Assembly: GCF_001598495.1 (NCBI RefSeq)
Contig: NZ_BCZB01000016.1
Span: forward strand, 1-64,000
Origin: Neokomagataea thailandica NBRC 106555
GTDB taxonomy: Bacteria; Pseudomonadota; Alphaproteobacteria; Acetobacterales; Acetobacteraceae
Length of the DNA stretch: 64,000 nucleotides
Direction of reading: 5' to 3'
Below are positions 19,595 to 29,570 of the stretch, in pieces; position 1 is the first letter of the stretch, and each line of letters starts with the position of its first letter. The position numbers were made by a program, and so were the translations under genes. The notes under the pieces were generated by a model. It was not told the origin of the DNA. It saw nothing but the letters and a program-made list of their open reading frames with translations, and did no database searches.

Positions 19595-21088
19595 TTACAG
19601 AGCAATGTTCGTGCGGAGACCAAAAATAGCCGCATCATGCACACGGCGGTTCGGGTTATTCACGTTCGGCACACCACCAGAAGGATTAAAGATATACTGG
19701 AAGTCTGGTTGTATCTGTAACCAACCCGTATATTGGAATTGATACGTCGCTTCTACGTAGGTCTCACCTGTTTGTGCAGGAGAGTATATCCCTTGATAAT
19801 ACGCTACAGCTTTATCATTCTTAGCTAAAGCGTGACTGACATGCGTATAACCCATGCCAATGCCGAATGTATCATCCGTACGGTACGGCAGTGGGTCCTT
19901 AAACGTAAAACCAAAGTTCATGCTGAAATCAACAGGAACACGTGAGGATTGCGGCGTTCCCATCACACGACCAAACACGTTGAACGTACGGTTCGGATCA
20001 AAATGACTGCGCCACAGCATTTGATCCATGACAGCATAGAGCGAAAACGCACCACGATGCGCTAAAGCATTACCGTTACTATTCGGTGACGCCAGAGGCG
20101 TGTATGTATTGTCCAAATACTGATCTGCAAATGGCTCCGAGTTATACCACCCACCTAAACGATAGACATGAGACAGTGGCTCTACCTCATCAGGGGAGAC
20201 CATCGCACCGAGGGCTGGATAGACATATTGCAACTCTGCAATAGCCATAACACCCTTATTCAATGGGAAACTCGTGCCGGATGCGTTCGTCTGCTGTGGA
20301 TCACCATCCAGATTACGCGTTGGGCTGCCACTATATACGCCACCAATCAAATAAAGAGGTGTAGCCAGCCAGTAACGTCCACGCACACCAAGAGCAGAAA
20401 GCGGATAAGCTGGGCCACCACCTGGCAAATCAGCCGATGGCAGCATAGGCCAGCCAAACATTGTGTTGGCAAAAACGAGCGCATTGCTGCTGACCATATA
20501 TTCTTGATCAAGGCTCTGCTGACCAATTTTAATGTCGAGCTTTTGTTGGTCTAAGAACTTTTGGTCGAACCACAATTCCCACAAACGGGTTGAACGATCT
20601 GCTTCGATACCACTCACCGTTTGCAAAACTTGCAGATTATCAGCACTCAAACTCCGCCCGTGAATTTGTTCCATACTGACGTTGAACGTGCCACCGTACC
20701 AACCAAAAGCACGCTGCGTATTCACCTGCAAAGCCGCTTGAAACAAGCCATTATAATCAGCACCGCGACGGCTACCACCGCTCACATTGCCGAAAACTTC
20801 TGACGTTTCCTGCATAGCCAAAACAGCACCATATTTCCCAAGCTCAGGGCGTAAACCCCACATATCGCCTAAGAAATTGGCTGTACGACGCCAATTAGAC
20901 AAAAACCCAAAAACACCATTGGAAGATTCATCAGCAGCTTCAGCAGCATTTCCAATGTTCATGCGCGGCGGTACGGCACGTGCTGTCTGTCCAGCGAACA
21001 TAACTAAAGCCGTACCCGCTAAAAGCATCCGTCCAACGTGAGAAACATATCTCACCGGGGCACGCCTCTTTAAAATTGAATATGTCAT
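19595..21088 (-). CDS. oprB: OprB-family carbohydrate-selective porin
   Basis: 497 residues. A signal peptide ends near TARA|VP. The body contains the OprB pattern: GMQYTH-like strands, alternating aromatic beta-strands, FGWPMLPSADLPGGGPAYPLSALGVR, and a final segment leading to QIQPDFQYIFNPSGG and an outer-membrane C-terminus. OprB porins pass sugars through the outer membrane. Genes of this family are numerous in acetic acid bacteria, which oxidise sugars in the periplasm. It is the first gene of the three-gene operon ending in the Dyp peroxidase. Confidence 0.87.
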   Translation of the reverse strand: MTYSILKRRAPVRYVSHVGRMLLAGTALVMFAGQTARAVPPRMNIGNAAEAADESSNGVFGFLSNWRRTANFLGDMWGLRPELGKYGAVLAMQETSEVFGNVSGGSRRGADYNGLFQAALQVNTQRAFGWYGGTFNVSMEQIHGRSLSADNLQVLQTVSGIEADRSTRLWELWFDQKFLDQQKLDIKIGQQSLDQEYMVSSNALVFANTMFGWPMLPSADLPGGGPAYPLSALGVRGRYWLATPLYLIGGVYSGSPTRNLDGDPQQTNASGTSFPLNKGVMAIAELQYVYPALGAMVSPDEVEPLSHVYRLGGWYNSEPFADQYLDNTYTPLASPNSNGNALAHRGAFSLYAVMDQMLWRSHFDPNRTFNVFGRVMGTPQSSRVPVDFSMNFGFTFKDPLPYRTDDTFGIGMGYTHVSHALAKNDKAVAYYQGIYSPAQTGETYVEATYQFQYTGWLQIQPDFQYIFNPSGGVPNVNNPNRRVHDAAIFGLRTNIAL

Positions 21089-21211
21089 GATCTCTCAATC
21101 TGTGAAAATGAGAATAACTCGCATATGTTTCATACATAAAATTTTCGTGCATTCCAGAAATATTTTGTTGTGAATTTGTTGCTTATTGAAAATAATTCAC
21201 AACAAAAATAC

Positions 21212-21241
21212 AAAAAAACCCGCATACAAGCTGCATGCGGG
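21212..21241 (-). terminator. Terminator after the mscS-like gene
   Basis: CCCGCAT (21219-21225) pairs with ATGCGGG (21235-21241); read on the minus strand the stem is followed by seven T. Confidence 0.85.
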
Positions 21242-21295
21242 CGAAAATGTCACAGTGTCTAAAAAAAGCTAATTACGCTCTATAACAAAAAACTC

Positions 21296-22108
21296 TTAGC
21301 CAGCTGCTCGTGTCGTTACACCTAAACGATACCCTTCAGCCTTCAATGCTTTGATCGCAGCCTCAGAATATTTCGCCGTCAGACCACTCACTGAGCCAGC
21401 AGCACACCAGAACTCCAACGTCACAGCAATATTCCCCGGCTTTGCTTGGAAAGACACACCGGCAGACGCTGGATCCAAAATCTGGTCATCCCCCTGCAAC
21501 AACCCTTCCAAAATAGAACGGGCCTTATCCGTATCATCCGTATAATCAATCATCACAGAGACTGCTGCCAAACGGCGTTCACCCTGCGTATTATTGATCA
21601 CGATATTGTTCGATAGCGTACCATTTGGCACATAAATGACGGCATTGCTGGAATCACGCAGGACTGTACGGAACATCTCAATAGAGATCACCTTACCCGT
21701 ACTTCCACCAGCTGTAATGGAATCACCAATTTTAAAAGGCCGGAACAGCAGGATCAAAACACCGCCGGCAAAATTCGCCAAGCTACCCTGCAAAGCCATA
21801 CCAACAGCCAAGCCGGCTGCACCCAACACAGCAACGAATGACGTCGTGGCGATACCAACCATTGATGCAACGCTGATCAAAAGCAGCGCCTTTAACAGCA
21901 TCCCAACAACGCTATTCAAAAACCCACGTAACGTTGGCTCAAGGTGACTTGCCGCCATCATCCGATCCATGGTCCGCGTGACCATGTTGATAATCTTCCA
22001 ACCAATCAACAAGACAACAAGAGCGAGAGCCACTTTACTGAGATAGCTTACGATAACAGGGATCCATTCGTGGAATTGATCCCACAATGAAGCAACATGA
22101 TTTCCCAT
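21296..22108 (-). CDS. mscS: Small-conductance mechanosensitive channel
   Basis: 270 residues, the minimal MscS length. Three membrane helices come first, then the pore helix with the Gly/Ala pattern VAVLGAAGLAVGMALQGSLANFAGGVLIL. The PFKIGDSI turn and beta domain follow. The channel releases solutes on hypo-osmotic shock. It lies downstream of tRNA-Glu on the same strand; the 242-bp gap between them holds a short GAGGAT/ATCCTC hairpin (22303-22316) and no gene. Confidence 0.92.
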   Translation of the reverse strand: MGNHVASLWDQFHEWIPVIVSYLSKVALALVVLLIGWKIINMVTRTMDRMMAASHLEPTLRGFLNSVVGMLLKALLLISVASMVGIATTSFVAVLGAAGLAVGMALQGSLANFAGGVLILLFRPFKIGDSITAGGSTGKVISIEMFRTVLRDSSNAVIYVPNGTLSNNIVINNTQGERRLAAVSVMIDYTDDTDKARSILEGLLQGDDQILDPASAGVSFQAKPGNIAVTLEFWCAAGSVSGLTAKYSEAAIKALKAEGYRLGVTTRAAG

Positions 22109-22350
22109 AAACTTTCCTCATATTCTATGACAGACGGCAAATACGTATCTGCTGAAAACGCATCTACGCTTGGCTTAACCAGCTCTCCGCACCTTTTTTC
22201 ACAAAGGCCGCCATACTCGTTCATGGAGTAGAAAGTTTTAAGAAGCAAAATGTTGCATTCAAACGTTACTCTAACGCGTAAACGGTATATATTTTACTGC
22301 TTTGAGGATTTATCCTCATAGTCATAAAGTCATTTTACAGACTATTATGA

Positions 22351-22426
22351 TGGTGTCCCGTACGGGATTCGAACCCGTGTTGCCGCCGTGAAAGGGCGGT
22401 GTCCTAGGCCTCTAGACGAACGGGAC
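22351..22426 (-). tRNA. tRNA-Glu (anticodon UUC)
   Basis: On the minus strand the sequence folds into a full cloverleaf: acceptor GTCCCGT/ACGGGAC, anticodon loop CTTTCAC (TTC at 22390-22392) on a CCGCC/GGCGG stem, and the T loop GGTTCGAATCC. The 3' CCA is encoded. It sits between recJ and mscS, in the same direction. Confidence 0.96.
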
Positions 22427-22479
22427 TGGAGGCGTGAGTGGGTGTATAAGGGGATCACCTGACCCCGTCAAGCACTATT

Positions 22480-24273
22480 TTAAACTTTTTCCGCATCAAC
22501 GATAAAAAAGGTGACACTTTCCCGCCCTTGCCAGTTTTCCGGCCGTAATTGACCCGCCACATGCAGCGACGGCATGCTCCGATCCTCCAACACAGACGCA
22601 AAATCTGCATCACCAGCACGAAACACCAGCCCCTTAAGGGTCACGTGACCATCTTCCCCACGCAAAAGCACACGCATTGTGTTCCCATCTCGGCCAATAC
22701 GGTCTGCTTTCACGCATCTCACATTTTGCACCACCAAAACGGGTTCTTCATTTCCTGGACCAAAAGGGGAAAGGCGGGATAATTGCTTCGCGACATCCAA
22801 AGAGGCCCCGTGCACGGTCAAAACCCCGTCAATCCGCAGCGCCTCCCTCGGCGGTAACAAACGAGCATCCGCTAATGCTTCATCCAAAAGAGCATGAAAA
22901 GCGGCCACATTCTCCTCAACGACCGAGAACCCAGCCGCCATCGCATGACCACCCCCCGTCAGGAGCACCCCAGCTTGTCGTGCAGAAATAATCGCCGCCC
23001 CAAGGTCTAGCCCCGGCACCGAACGGGCTGACCCTTTAATCACGCCATCCGCTAAAGCTCCCACCAAAGCGGGCCTATTAAACTTCTCTTTCAAACGCCC
23101 GGCGACAATGCCCACAACTCCAGGATGCCAACCGCCTTGGTGTAGAAAAATAACCGCATGCCCCGCTTGAACCTGGTGCGCGGCATGCTCCATGGCATAT
23201 TCAAGGATATCCCCCTCAACCGTTTGCCTCTGACGGTTGACCTGATCCAGTTCCTCAGCCAATTGCCGCGCGACTTCCGCATCTTCTGATAAAAGAAGGT
23301 TCAGCCCCAAATCAGCCTTAGCAATACGCCCACCCGCATTAATCCGTGGGCCCAGCGCAAAACCACAGGACATAGCACTCGCATCTTCTCGCACCCCCGC
23401 GACTGAAGACAGAGTTGTCAAACCTAACCGCTCTCCTCGGGCCATAACCTTTAGGCCCTGCTGCACAAAAGCACGGTTCAGGCCGACGAGTGGCATCACA
23501 TCACAAATCGTCGCCAATGCTGTAAGGTCTAATGCTTGGATCAAGCTTGGCTCTTGATGGTTTTGAAACCACCCTGAACGCCGTAAAACACGAGACACAG
23601 CCGTCATGGTCATAAACGTAACGGCTGCTGCACAGATGGACCCTAATCCTGAATCACAGTCCAAACGGTTTGGGTTCACCACAATACATTTCGGCAGCAC
23701 TGCGCCATCAGGCTTATGATGATCCAGAACAATCACATCCGCCTTCTGTGCCAACTCATCCAAAACATGAACCGCAGCCGTGCCACAATCAATGCACACA
23801 AGAAGACGAGCCCCTTGCTCAATCATCTTATCTAATGCGGGCACATTCGGCCCATACCCTTCGGTAATACGATCCGGGATATGCGTCTGCACCACACAGC
23901 CTAACTGGCGCAGGAAATCAGCCATAAGAGCCGTGCCACAGGCACCATCAACGTCATAATCACCAAACAGCCCGACAGGTTCTTGCTGACGCACCGCATC
24001 CGCCAAGCGCTCTGCCGCACGGTCCATATCTTTCATACAAGAAGGATCTGGCATTAACGCGCGCAAACGTGGCGTTAAAAAGCTTTCAGCCGTCTCTACG
24101 CTAATCCCGCGCGCAGATAAAATACGCGCCAATAACTCCGGTATTCCAAGGCGCTGTGCCATCCCGAGAGCCGCACGGTGTTCCACGTTCCCCAAAGACG
24201 CGTCACGCCATATCCATTGCCGCCCTCCTGCGCTGTATTCAACGCCGAGAACGCAATTTGGTGTCTCTGTCAT
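22480..24273 (-). CDS. recJ: Single-strand DNA exonuclease RecJ
   Basis: 597 residues. It degrades single-stranded DNA 5' to 3' in RecF repair and mismatch repair. The DHH phosphoesterase motifs are seen in GLFGDYDVDGACG and VIVLDHHKPDG, and the DHHA1 motif in LTGGGHAMAAGF. An OB-fold C-terminal part follows. It is the last gene of the aminotransferase-hom-glpX-recJ operon, 10 bp after glpX. Confidence 0.95.
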   Translation of the reverse strand: MTETPNCVLGVEYSAGGRQWIWRDASLGNVEHRAALGMAQRLGIPELLARILSARGISVETAESFLTPRLRALMPDPSCMKDMDRAAERLADAVRQQEPVGLFGDYDVDGACGTALMADFLRQLGCVVQTHIPDRITEGYGPNVPALDKMIEQGARLLVCIDCGTAAVHVLDELAQKADVIVLDHHKPDGAVLPKCIVVNPNRLDCDSGLGSICAAAVTFMTMTAVSRVLRRSGWFQNHQEPSLIQALDLTALATICDVMPLVGLNRAFVQQGLKVMARGERLGLTTLSSVAGVREDASAMSCGFALGPRINAGGRIAKADLGLNLLLSEDAEVARQLAEELDQVNRQRQTVEGDILEYAMEHAAHQVQAGHAVIFLHQGGWHPGVVGIVAGRLKEKFNRPALVGALADGVIKGSARSVPGLDLGAAIISARQAGVLLTGGGHAMAAGFSVVEENVAAFHALLDEALADARLLPPREALRIDGVLTVHGASLDVAKQLSRLSPFGPGNEEPVLVVQNVRCVKADRIGRDGNTMRVLLRGEDGHVTLKGLVFRAGDADFASVLEDRSMPSLHVAGQLRPENWQGRESVTFFIVDAEKV

Positions 24274-24283
24274 GCTTTACCGT

Positions 24284-25285
24284 TCAGTCTAAACCATGCG
24301 CCCCAAGACGCCGATCATGTAAGCTCTCAATATAACGCACTGTGCCAGTCAACGAACGCATCACCAATGAATTCGTCCTCACCCGATGCGTGCCCACACC
24401 TTGCACACCACGCAATAACGGCCCTGTCGTCACACCTGATGCACAAAACAACACCGGACCAGACGCCATATCATTCAAAAATAAACGCCGCGCAGGGTCC
24501 CGACCATGCGCCATATCTTCCGCCCGCTTTCGCTGCGCAGCGTTTTCAAACAGCAAACGCCCCTGCATTTGCCCACCAACACACCGCAATGCTGCTGCCG
24601 CCAAAACACCCTCTGGCGCACCACCTGACCCCGCGTAAAGATCAACGCCACCTTCTGGCAGGCATGTTGCAATAGCCGCCGCAACATCACCATCCGTCAC
24701 CAGCATCACACGCGCTCCGGCTTCACGAGCATGCGCGATCAAATCCTCATGTCGTTCTCGATCCAGAGCACACAAAACCAGCTCCGAAATATCTTTACCT
24801 TTCGCCTTTGCCAGCGAACGTAAATTCGTACGAATAGAGGAGTCTAAATCAACAACATCATCTGGCAAATCAGGGCCAACGACAATTTTTTCCATGTAAA
24901 CATCGGGAGCATGGAGGAAACCGCCACGCTCAGCCAAGGCTACAACCGTTAAGGCGCTGGGCAGGCTCCTCGCACATAAATTCGTGCCTTCCAACGGATC
25001 AACGGCAATGTCCATCGCTGGGCCACCACAGCCAACACGCTCCCCAATATACAACATGGGGGCTTCGTCCATCTCGCCTTCACCGATGGTCACCACACCA
25101 TCAATCGAGACTGTATCAAATGCCGCACGCATCGCCTCCACTGCGGCCCCATCTGCCTCATTTTTACACCCGCGCCCCGTCCATACGGCGGCAGCGATGG
25201 CGGCGGCTTCCGTAACACGCACCAGTTCGAGAGCTAGGTTACGATCTTTGGGATACTCAGGGGGAGCGATGCGCGCGGCACTCAT
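24284..25285 (-). CDS. glpX: Class II fructose-1,6-bisphosphatase
   Basis: 333 residues. It dephosphorylates fructose-1,6-bisphosphate and in some bacteria also sedoheptulose-1,7-bisphosphate. Motifs are VVTIGEGEMDEAPMLYIGE and IAVDPLEGTNLC (metal ligands) and DGDVAAAIATCLPE. Its start overlaps the hom stop by four bases. Confidence 0.94.
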   Translation of the reverse strand: MSAARIAPPEYPKDRNLALELVRVTEAAAIAAAVWTGRGCKNEADGAAVEAMRAAFDTVSIDGVVTIGEGEMDEAPMLYIGERVGCGGPAMDIAVDPLEGTNLCARSLPSALTVVALAERGGFLHAPDVYMEKIVVGPDLPDDVVDLDSSIRTNLRSLAKAKGKDISELVLCALDRERHEDLIAHAREAGARVMLVTDGDVAAAIATCLPEGGVDLYAGSGGAPEGVLAAAALRCVGGQMQGRLLFENAAQRKRAEDMAHGRDPARRLFLNDMASGPVLFCASGVTTGPLLRGVQGVGTHRVRTNSLVMRSLTGTVRYIESLHDRRLGAHGLD

Positions 25286-26571
25286 TGCAAACTATCCTCA
25301 ATTTTCAGCACCAATGGTTCACCATTCACGGCTGACAACGCTGCCAAGCCAGCCGCCGCAGCACGCACTGTCCGCTCCATCACACGATGCGTAACGATCG
25401 CGACATGGGCACGCCCCGGAGCGGCTTCATGCTGGGAAACCAAATGCACAGACACATCATGGTCACGCAAAACTGAGGTCAAATCAGCCATCGTTCCTGA
25501 ACGGTCAGCAACATCCAGCCGCACATAGAAAGCACTCTCCACGTCATCCAATGGCGCACAATCAACCACTTCAGGAACAGAGGACACCCCCCATACTGGC
25601 AGAGAAGCACCACGCGCTAGATCCACCAAGTCCGCAACCACAGCACTGGCGGTCGGCCCTTCACCGGCACCACGACCAGAAATCGTCATCGGGCCGGAGA
25701 AAGGGCCAAACGTTGTGACGGCGTTAAATACACCTTCAACAGATGCTACCGGCACCGATACAGGCACCATGCACGGACGTACCCAAGCCTCAAGCGGCTT
25801 ACCCTCTTGCTGACGTGCCAGCCCTAACAGCTTGATGCGATAACCAAGTTCCGTCGCGAAGCGCAAATCCGCCGACGTCACGTCCCGAATACCGTGCACC
25901 GAAAGACTATCAAACCGGATTGGACGGAAAGCGATACCCGCCAAAATAGCCAGTTTATGCGCAGCATCCCATCCATCGACATCTGTGGAAGGCTCTGCTT
26001 CTGCATAACCTTTAGCCTGTGCCTCAGCCAGAACATCCGCGAAGTCACGACCTGTCGCACGCATTTCGGTCAGGATGTAATTACACGTCCCGTTCAAAAT
26101 ACCACCGACACTCTCCAAACGGTCTGCTGCCAAAGCTTCACGCACCAGCTTAATCGCGGGGATACCGCCCGCAACAGCAGCTTCATAAAATAACGTTGTA
26201 TTGTGCTTTGAAGCCAATGCTGTGAGGGCACCACCATGCAAAGCAACCAAGGCTTTATTGGCTGTGACAACAGGTATCCCACGTGCGAGCGCAGCTTCGA
26301 CCATCGCACGAGCAGAACCTTCTGAACCGCCAATCAATTCAACAGCAACATCGATCTCTGCATCTTGCGCTAAGGCAACAGGGTCATCATACCACCGCAA
26401 ACCATCCAGCGAGACACCACGATCCCGCGTGCGGCTGCGTGCGCTCACAGCCACAACCTCAATCGAGCGGCCACCACGCGCCGTTAACTCCGCAGCATGC
26501 GCCCGCAGAAGTTTAATAACGCCAACACCAACCGTGCCAAGGCCCGCTAGGCCAATACGTAATGGTTTCAT
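25282..26571 (-). CDS. hom: Homoserine dehydrogenase
   Basis: 429 residues. It reduces aspartate semialdehyde to homoserine, the branch to threonine and methionine. The NAD(P)-binding GLAGLGTVGVGVIKLL is at the N-terminus; the catalytic KLAILAGIAF region is central; a C-terminal ACT domain (from about residue 350, FYVRLDVADRSGTMADL) suggests feedback control by threonine. Four-base overlaps at both ends tie it to the aminotransferase and glpX. Confidence 0.95.
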   Translation of the reverse strand: MKPLRIGLAGLGTVGVGVIKLLRAHAAELTARGGRSIEVVAVSARSRTRDRGVSLDGLRWYDDPVALAQDAEIDVAVELIGGSEGSARAMVEAALARGIPVVTANKALVALHGGALTALASKHNTTLFYEAAVAGGIPAIKLVREALAADRLESVGGILNGTCNYILTEMRATGRDFADVLAEAQAKGYAEAEPSTDVDGWDAAHKLAILAGIAFRPIRFDSLSVHGIRDVTSADLRFATELGYRIKLLGLARQQEGKPLEAWVRPCMVPVSVPVASVEGVFNAVTTFGPFSGPMTISGRGAGEGPTASAVVADLVDLARGASLPVWGVSSVPEVVDCAPLDDVESAFYVRLDVADRSGTMADLTSVLRDHDVSVHLVSQHEAAPGRAHVAIVTHRVMERTVRAAAAGLAALSAVNGEPLVLKIEDSLQ

Positions 26572-27806
26572 GATGATACCACCTTTGATCCTGTATCTGC
26601 CGAAGACATGTCCGCTGGGCGGCTTATTCCATGTCGGCTCATAAATCCTTTGATGGAGCGCGTTGCTTGACGCAAACGCTGCGTATTTTCCACCAACCCA
26701 ATGCGCACAAAGCCTTCGCCATACTCACCAAAGCCTAAACCCGGTGCAACGGCAACGCCGGCTTCCTTCATCAATAATTTTGAGAACTCAACACTGCCCA
26801 TTTCGGTGAATTTCTCCGGAATAGGCGCCCATGCAAACATGGACCCTTCTGGCGTTGGCACATCCCAACCCGCAGCATGCAACCCACGCAACAAAACATC
26901 ACGCCGGTCACGATAGAGGTTGCGCATATCATTCACGTAATCTTGCGGCCCATTCAGCGCAGCAACTGATGCCACTTGAATGGGGGTAAAGGCGCCATAG
27001 TCCAAATAAGACTTAATCCGCGTCAGTGCCTGAATAAGCCGAGGATTACCAACAGCAAACCCCATACGCCAACCCGCCATAGAATACGTCTTAGACAGTG
27101 ACGTAAACTCTACTGCAACATCCTTTGCGCCGGGCACAGACAAGATCGAAGGCGGTGGCGTATCACCAAAATAAATCTCGCTATACGCAAGATCAGAGAG
27201 GATCCAGACCCCTTCACGGCGAGCAAAGGTGACCAGTTCTTTGTAAAAATCAATATCTGCTAAAAATGCCGTCGGGTTAGACGGAAAATTGACAATAAGA
27301 GCTGTAGGCTTTGGTACAGAATGCTTCACAGCACGATACAACGCCCGCAGCATATCCTCATCTGGCGTTGCCGGAATAGAACGCACAGAAGCACCCGCAA
27401 TCATAAAACCGAACTGATGAATGGGGTATGATGGGTTCGGCACCAGAATAGTATCACCCGGGCTGGTGATCGCCGATGCCAGATTAGCCAGCCCCTCTTT
27501 GGAGCCCAGTGTCACGATCACTTCCGTTTCCGGGTCAACCTTCACACCAAATCGGCGTTCATAATACGCTGCCTGCGCGCGCCGTAGCCCAGGGATCCCT
27601 CGGCTCACTGAATAACCATGCACACGCGGATTATTCAGTGTTTCCACCAATTTCTGCGTTACGTGTTCCGGCGGCTTTGAATCCGGGTTTCCCATCCCAA
27701 GGTCAATAATGTCCTCACCGGCCGCACGGGCGGCTGCCTTGGCCTTGTTCACTTCAGCGAACACATAAGGGGGCAGGCGGCGGATACGATGGAACTCTTC
27801 AGTCAT
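26568..27806 (-). CDS. alaC: Class I/II aminotransferase (AlaC-like)
   Basis: 412 residues, pyridoxal phosphate dependent. The PLP lysine is in SLSKTYSMAGWRMGF; IVNFPSNPTA and ILSDLAYSEI are substrate and cofactor contacts. The closest known family is alanine/glutamate-pyruvate aminotransferase AlaC, with related LL-diaminopimelate aminotransferases. It is the first gene of the operon with hom, glpX and recJ, an order shared by many Alphaproteobacteria. The exact amino donor is inferred. Confidence 0.85.
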   Translation of the reverse strand: MTEEFHRIRRLPPYVFAEVNKAKAAARAAGEDIIDLGMGNPDSKPPEHVTQKLVETLNNPRVHGYSVSRGIPGLRRAQAAYYERRFGVKVDPETEVIVTLGSKEGLANLASAITSPGDTILVPNPSYPIHQFGFMIAGASVRSIPATPDEDMLRALYRAVKHSVPKPTALIVNFPSNPTAFLADIDFYKELVTFARREGVWILSDLAYSEIYFGDTPPPSILSVPGAKDVAVEFTSLSKTYSMAGWRMGFAVGNPRLIQALTRIKSYLDYGAFTPIQVASVAALNGPQDYVNDMRNLYRDRRDVLLRGLHAAGWDVPTPEGSMFAWAPIPEKFTEMGSVEFSKLLMKEAGVAVAPGLGFGEYGEGFVRIGLVENTQRLRQATRSIKGFMSRHGISRPADMSSADTGSKVVSS

Positions 27807-27876
27807 GACCAGCTCAAAGTTAACAAATTGAATGGATCAACGACGATAGACAGGTTTTCACAGAAGCGAAACAGCC

Positions 27877-28782
27877 TTACTTTACAATGCGGATCCGAAC
27901 CCCATCACCAATCGCTTCGCCTTCAATATCAATCATTGTTTGCGGCACACCTTGTACGACCAACCCGCGTGCTACAACTTGTGCACGTAACAGCCCTAAA
28001 GCAACCTCACGCACTTGGTCAGATACGGATAAACCCGCATCTGCGCTCATCGCGGCACCAAAGCCTATAATTTTTATTCGCTGCCCATTTCTCTGACCAG
28101 CAAGACGACGATATGCCGCCGTCGGATTACCCACAGTTTGGTCTGAGGCCACTTGGAAACGAATAAGCGTCCCCTCTGGGGTGGATGCATCAATATCCGG
28201 GGTCACAGCCTCTGACGCACCAGTAGACGCTGGCACAGAAAAACCGGGGAAAGAAACAGATACTGGCGGCGCATTCATCATCTCCGGCAATGTACCTGAA
28301 GAAATTGCGCCTTTCATCACGACCTGCGGCATGGCCAGCTCGGCTGTCACATGCGGCTTCACGGGTACTGGCACTGTAGGCTTCTCGTCTGTCGTCCCCA
28401 TAGTCGCATTATTCGCCGTCACGATAGGAGCGGGCGGCACCGCCTTTGGCACAGTCGGAAGAGGCCCCTGAGCCGCACTCTCACGCTGGGCGAGATTACG
28501 GTCCATTTCCAACTGTTGCGTTTGAAGCTCACGCGCGGCTGGAGAAGGTAAATCTGGAGCTTCCATCGGGGTTTGACTAACATGCGGGTAAGGCACGCTT
28601 TGTCCCGGCGGTGGCGGACGCAACTGCGCAATTTCTCCACCTTCAAAACTATGCCACCACTGGTTGGTCGTCTCAACACCATCTTGGTGTGCACACCCCG
28701 CCAGCCCTAACAGGAGACCACCGACCACAATTCCGTGTTTTCGTCCAAGCACCGCCGCGACCCCGCTCTTGTTTTGGCCCAA
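27877..28782 (-). CDS. Putative lipoprotein with OmpA-like C-terminal region
   Basis: 301 residues. A lipobox LAGC (C30) follows a hydrophobic stretch, so it should be lipid-anchored. Residues 40-190 are rich in Pro and Ala and appear disordered. The last 90 residues (RIKIIGFGAAMSADAG through VALGLLRAQVVARGL to the final VRIRIVK) resemble the OmpA/MotB peptidoglycan-binding fold, though the pattern is weak. It lies between the aminotransferase gene and clpP, which is divergent. Function is unknown. Confidence 0.65.
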   Translation of the reverse strand: MGQNKSGVAAVLGRKHGIVVGGLLLGLAGCAHQDGVETTNQWWHSFEGGEIAQLRPPPPGQSVPYPHVSQTPMEAPDLPSPAARELQTQQLEMDRNLAQRESAAQGPLPTVPKAVPPAPIVTANNATMGTTDEKPTVPVPVKPHVTAELAMPQVVMKGAISSGTLPEMMNAPPVSVSFPGFSVPASTGASEAVTPDIDASTPEGTLIRFQVASDQTVGNPTAAYRRLAGQRNGQRIKIIGFGAAMSADAGLSVSDQVREVALGLLRAQVVARGLVVQGVPQTMIDIEGEAIGDGVRIRIVK

Positions 28783-28930
28783 CCAAAAGATGAAATTCTA
28801 TGAAACCTAGCCTCTCTTGCTCTCTATGGCGAGACTTCGTGCACTGTCGGGCTTGGCACCGAGGCAAACGAGGCGCAGGATAGGGGAAGAAGACGCTGGA
28901 CCACTATAATCTATCAAGGACATCACACGC

Positions 28931-29545
28931 ATGACCTTCCGACGCTTTGACGAAGAAACCGACGCCCCCGAAAAAGAGGACATCAAAGCCTCAACCGGGC
29001 CCGAACTCGAAAGCCGGTTGTTTGACCAACGCAAAGTGCTGATTTTCGGCGGGATCAACGATAAGCTTGCCCGTGAAGTCACCGGCCGCCTCTTGGCTCT
29101 CGCTGGCGATTCCAACAAACCCATCGACGTTTATGTCAATTCACCCGGCGGCCATGTCGAGAGTGGTGACACGATCCATGACATGATCCGTTTTGTGGAT
29201 TCTGTCGCTCCCATCAACATGATTGGCACGGGCTGGGTCGCTTCTGCTGGTGCGCTTATTTATGCGGCTGGCCGCCCAGAGCGCCGTGTCTGCTTACCCA
29301 ATACACGCTTTCTGCTCCATCAACCGATGGGTGGCGTGCGCGGTCCAGCAACGGATATCGACATTGAAGCCCGCGAAATCATCAAAATGCGCGAACGCCT
29401 CAACCGCCTCTTCGCGCGGGAAACAGGGCAAGAATACGCAAAGGTTGCGAAAGATACAGACCGTAACTACTGGATGTCTGCCGAAGAGGCGATCGAATAC
29501 GGCCTTGTAAACCGTATCATTTCTTCTGCAACCGACCTTACCTAA
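28931..29545 (+). CDS. clpP: ClpP-type ATP-dependent protease subunit
   Basis: 204 residues. The triad is visible: S105 in GWVASAGAL, H130 in FLLHQPMGG, and an aspartate (D175) in AKDTDRNYWMS. The serine region VASAGALIYAAGRPERR departs from the usual AASMGALLLAAG, so this is probably a second ClpP form beside a canonical one elsewhere on the chromosome. No clpX follows; it is instead the first gene before two ferritin-like genes. The N-terminus is acidic and lacks a recognisable propeptide. Confidence 0.85.
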   Translation: MTFRRFDEETDAPEKEDIKASTGPELESRLFDQRKVLIFGGINDKLAREVTGRLLALAGDSNKPIDVYVNSPGGHVESGDTIHDMIRFVDSVAPINMIGTGWVASAGALIYAAGRPERRVCLPNTRFLLHQPMGGVRGPATDIDIEAREIIKMRERLNRLFARETGQEYAKVAKDTDRNYWMSAEEAIEYGLVNRIISSATDLT

Positions 29546-29570
29546 CGCTCAACGACTAGGAGCACGGCGC

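Noticed and set aside
28931-29545. Membrane or SDH-type protease instead of ClpP
   Set aside because: The Ser/His/Asp order, spacing and length fit ClpP and there is no membrane segment.
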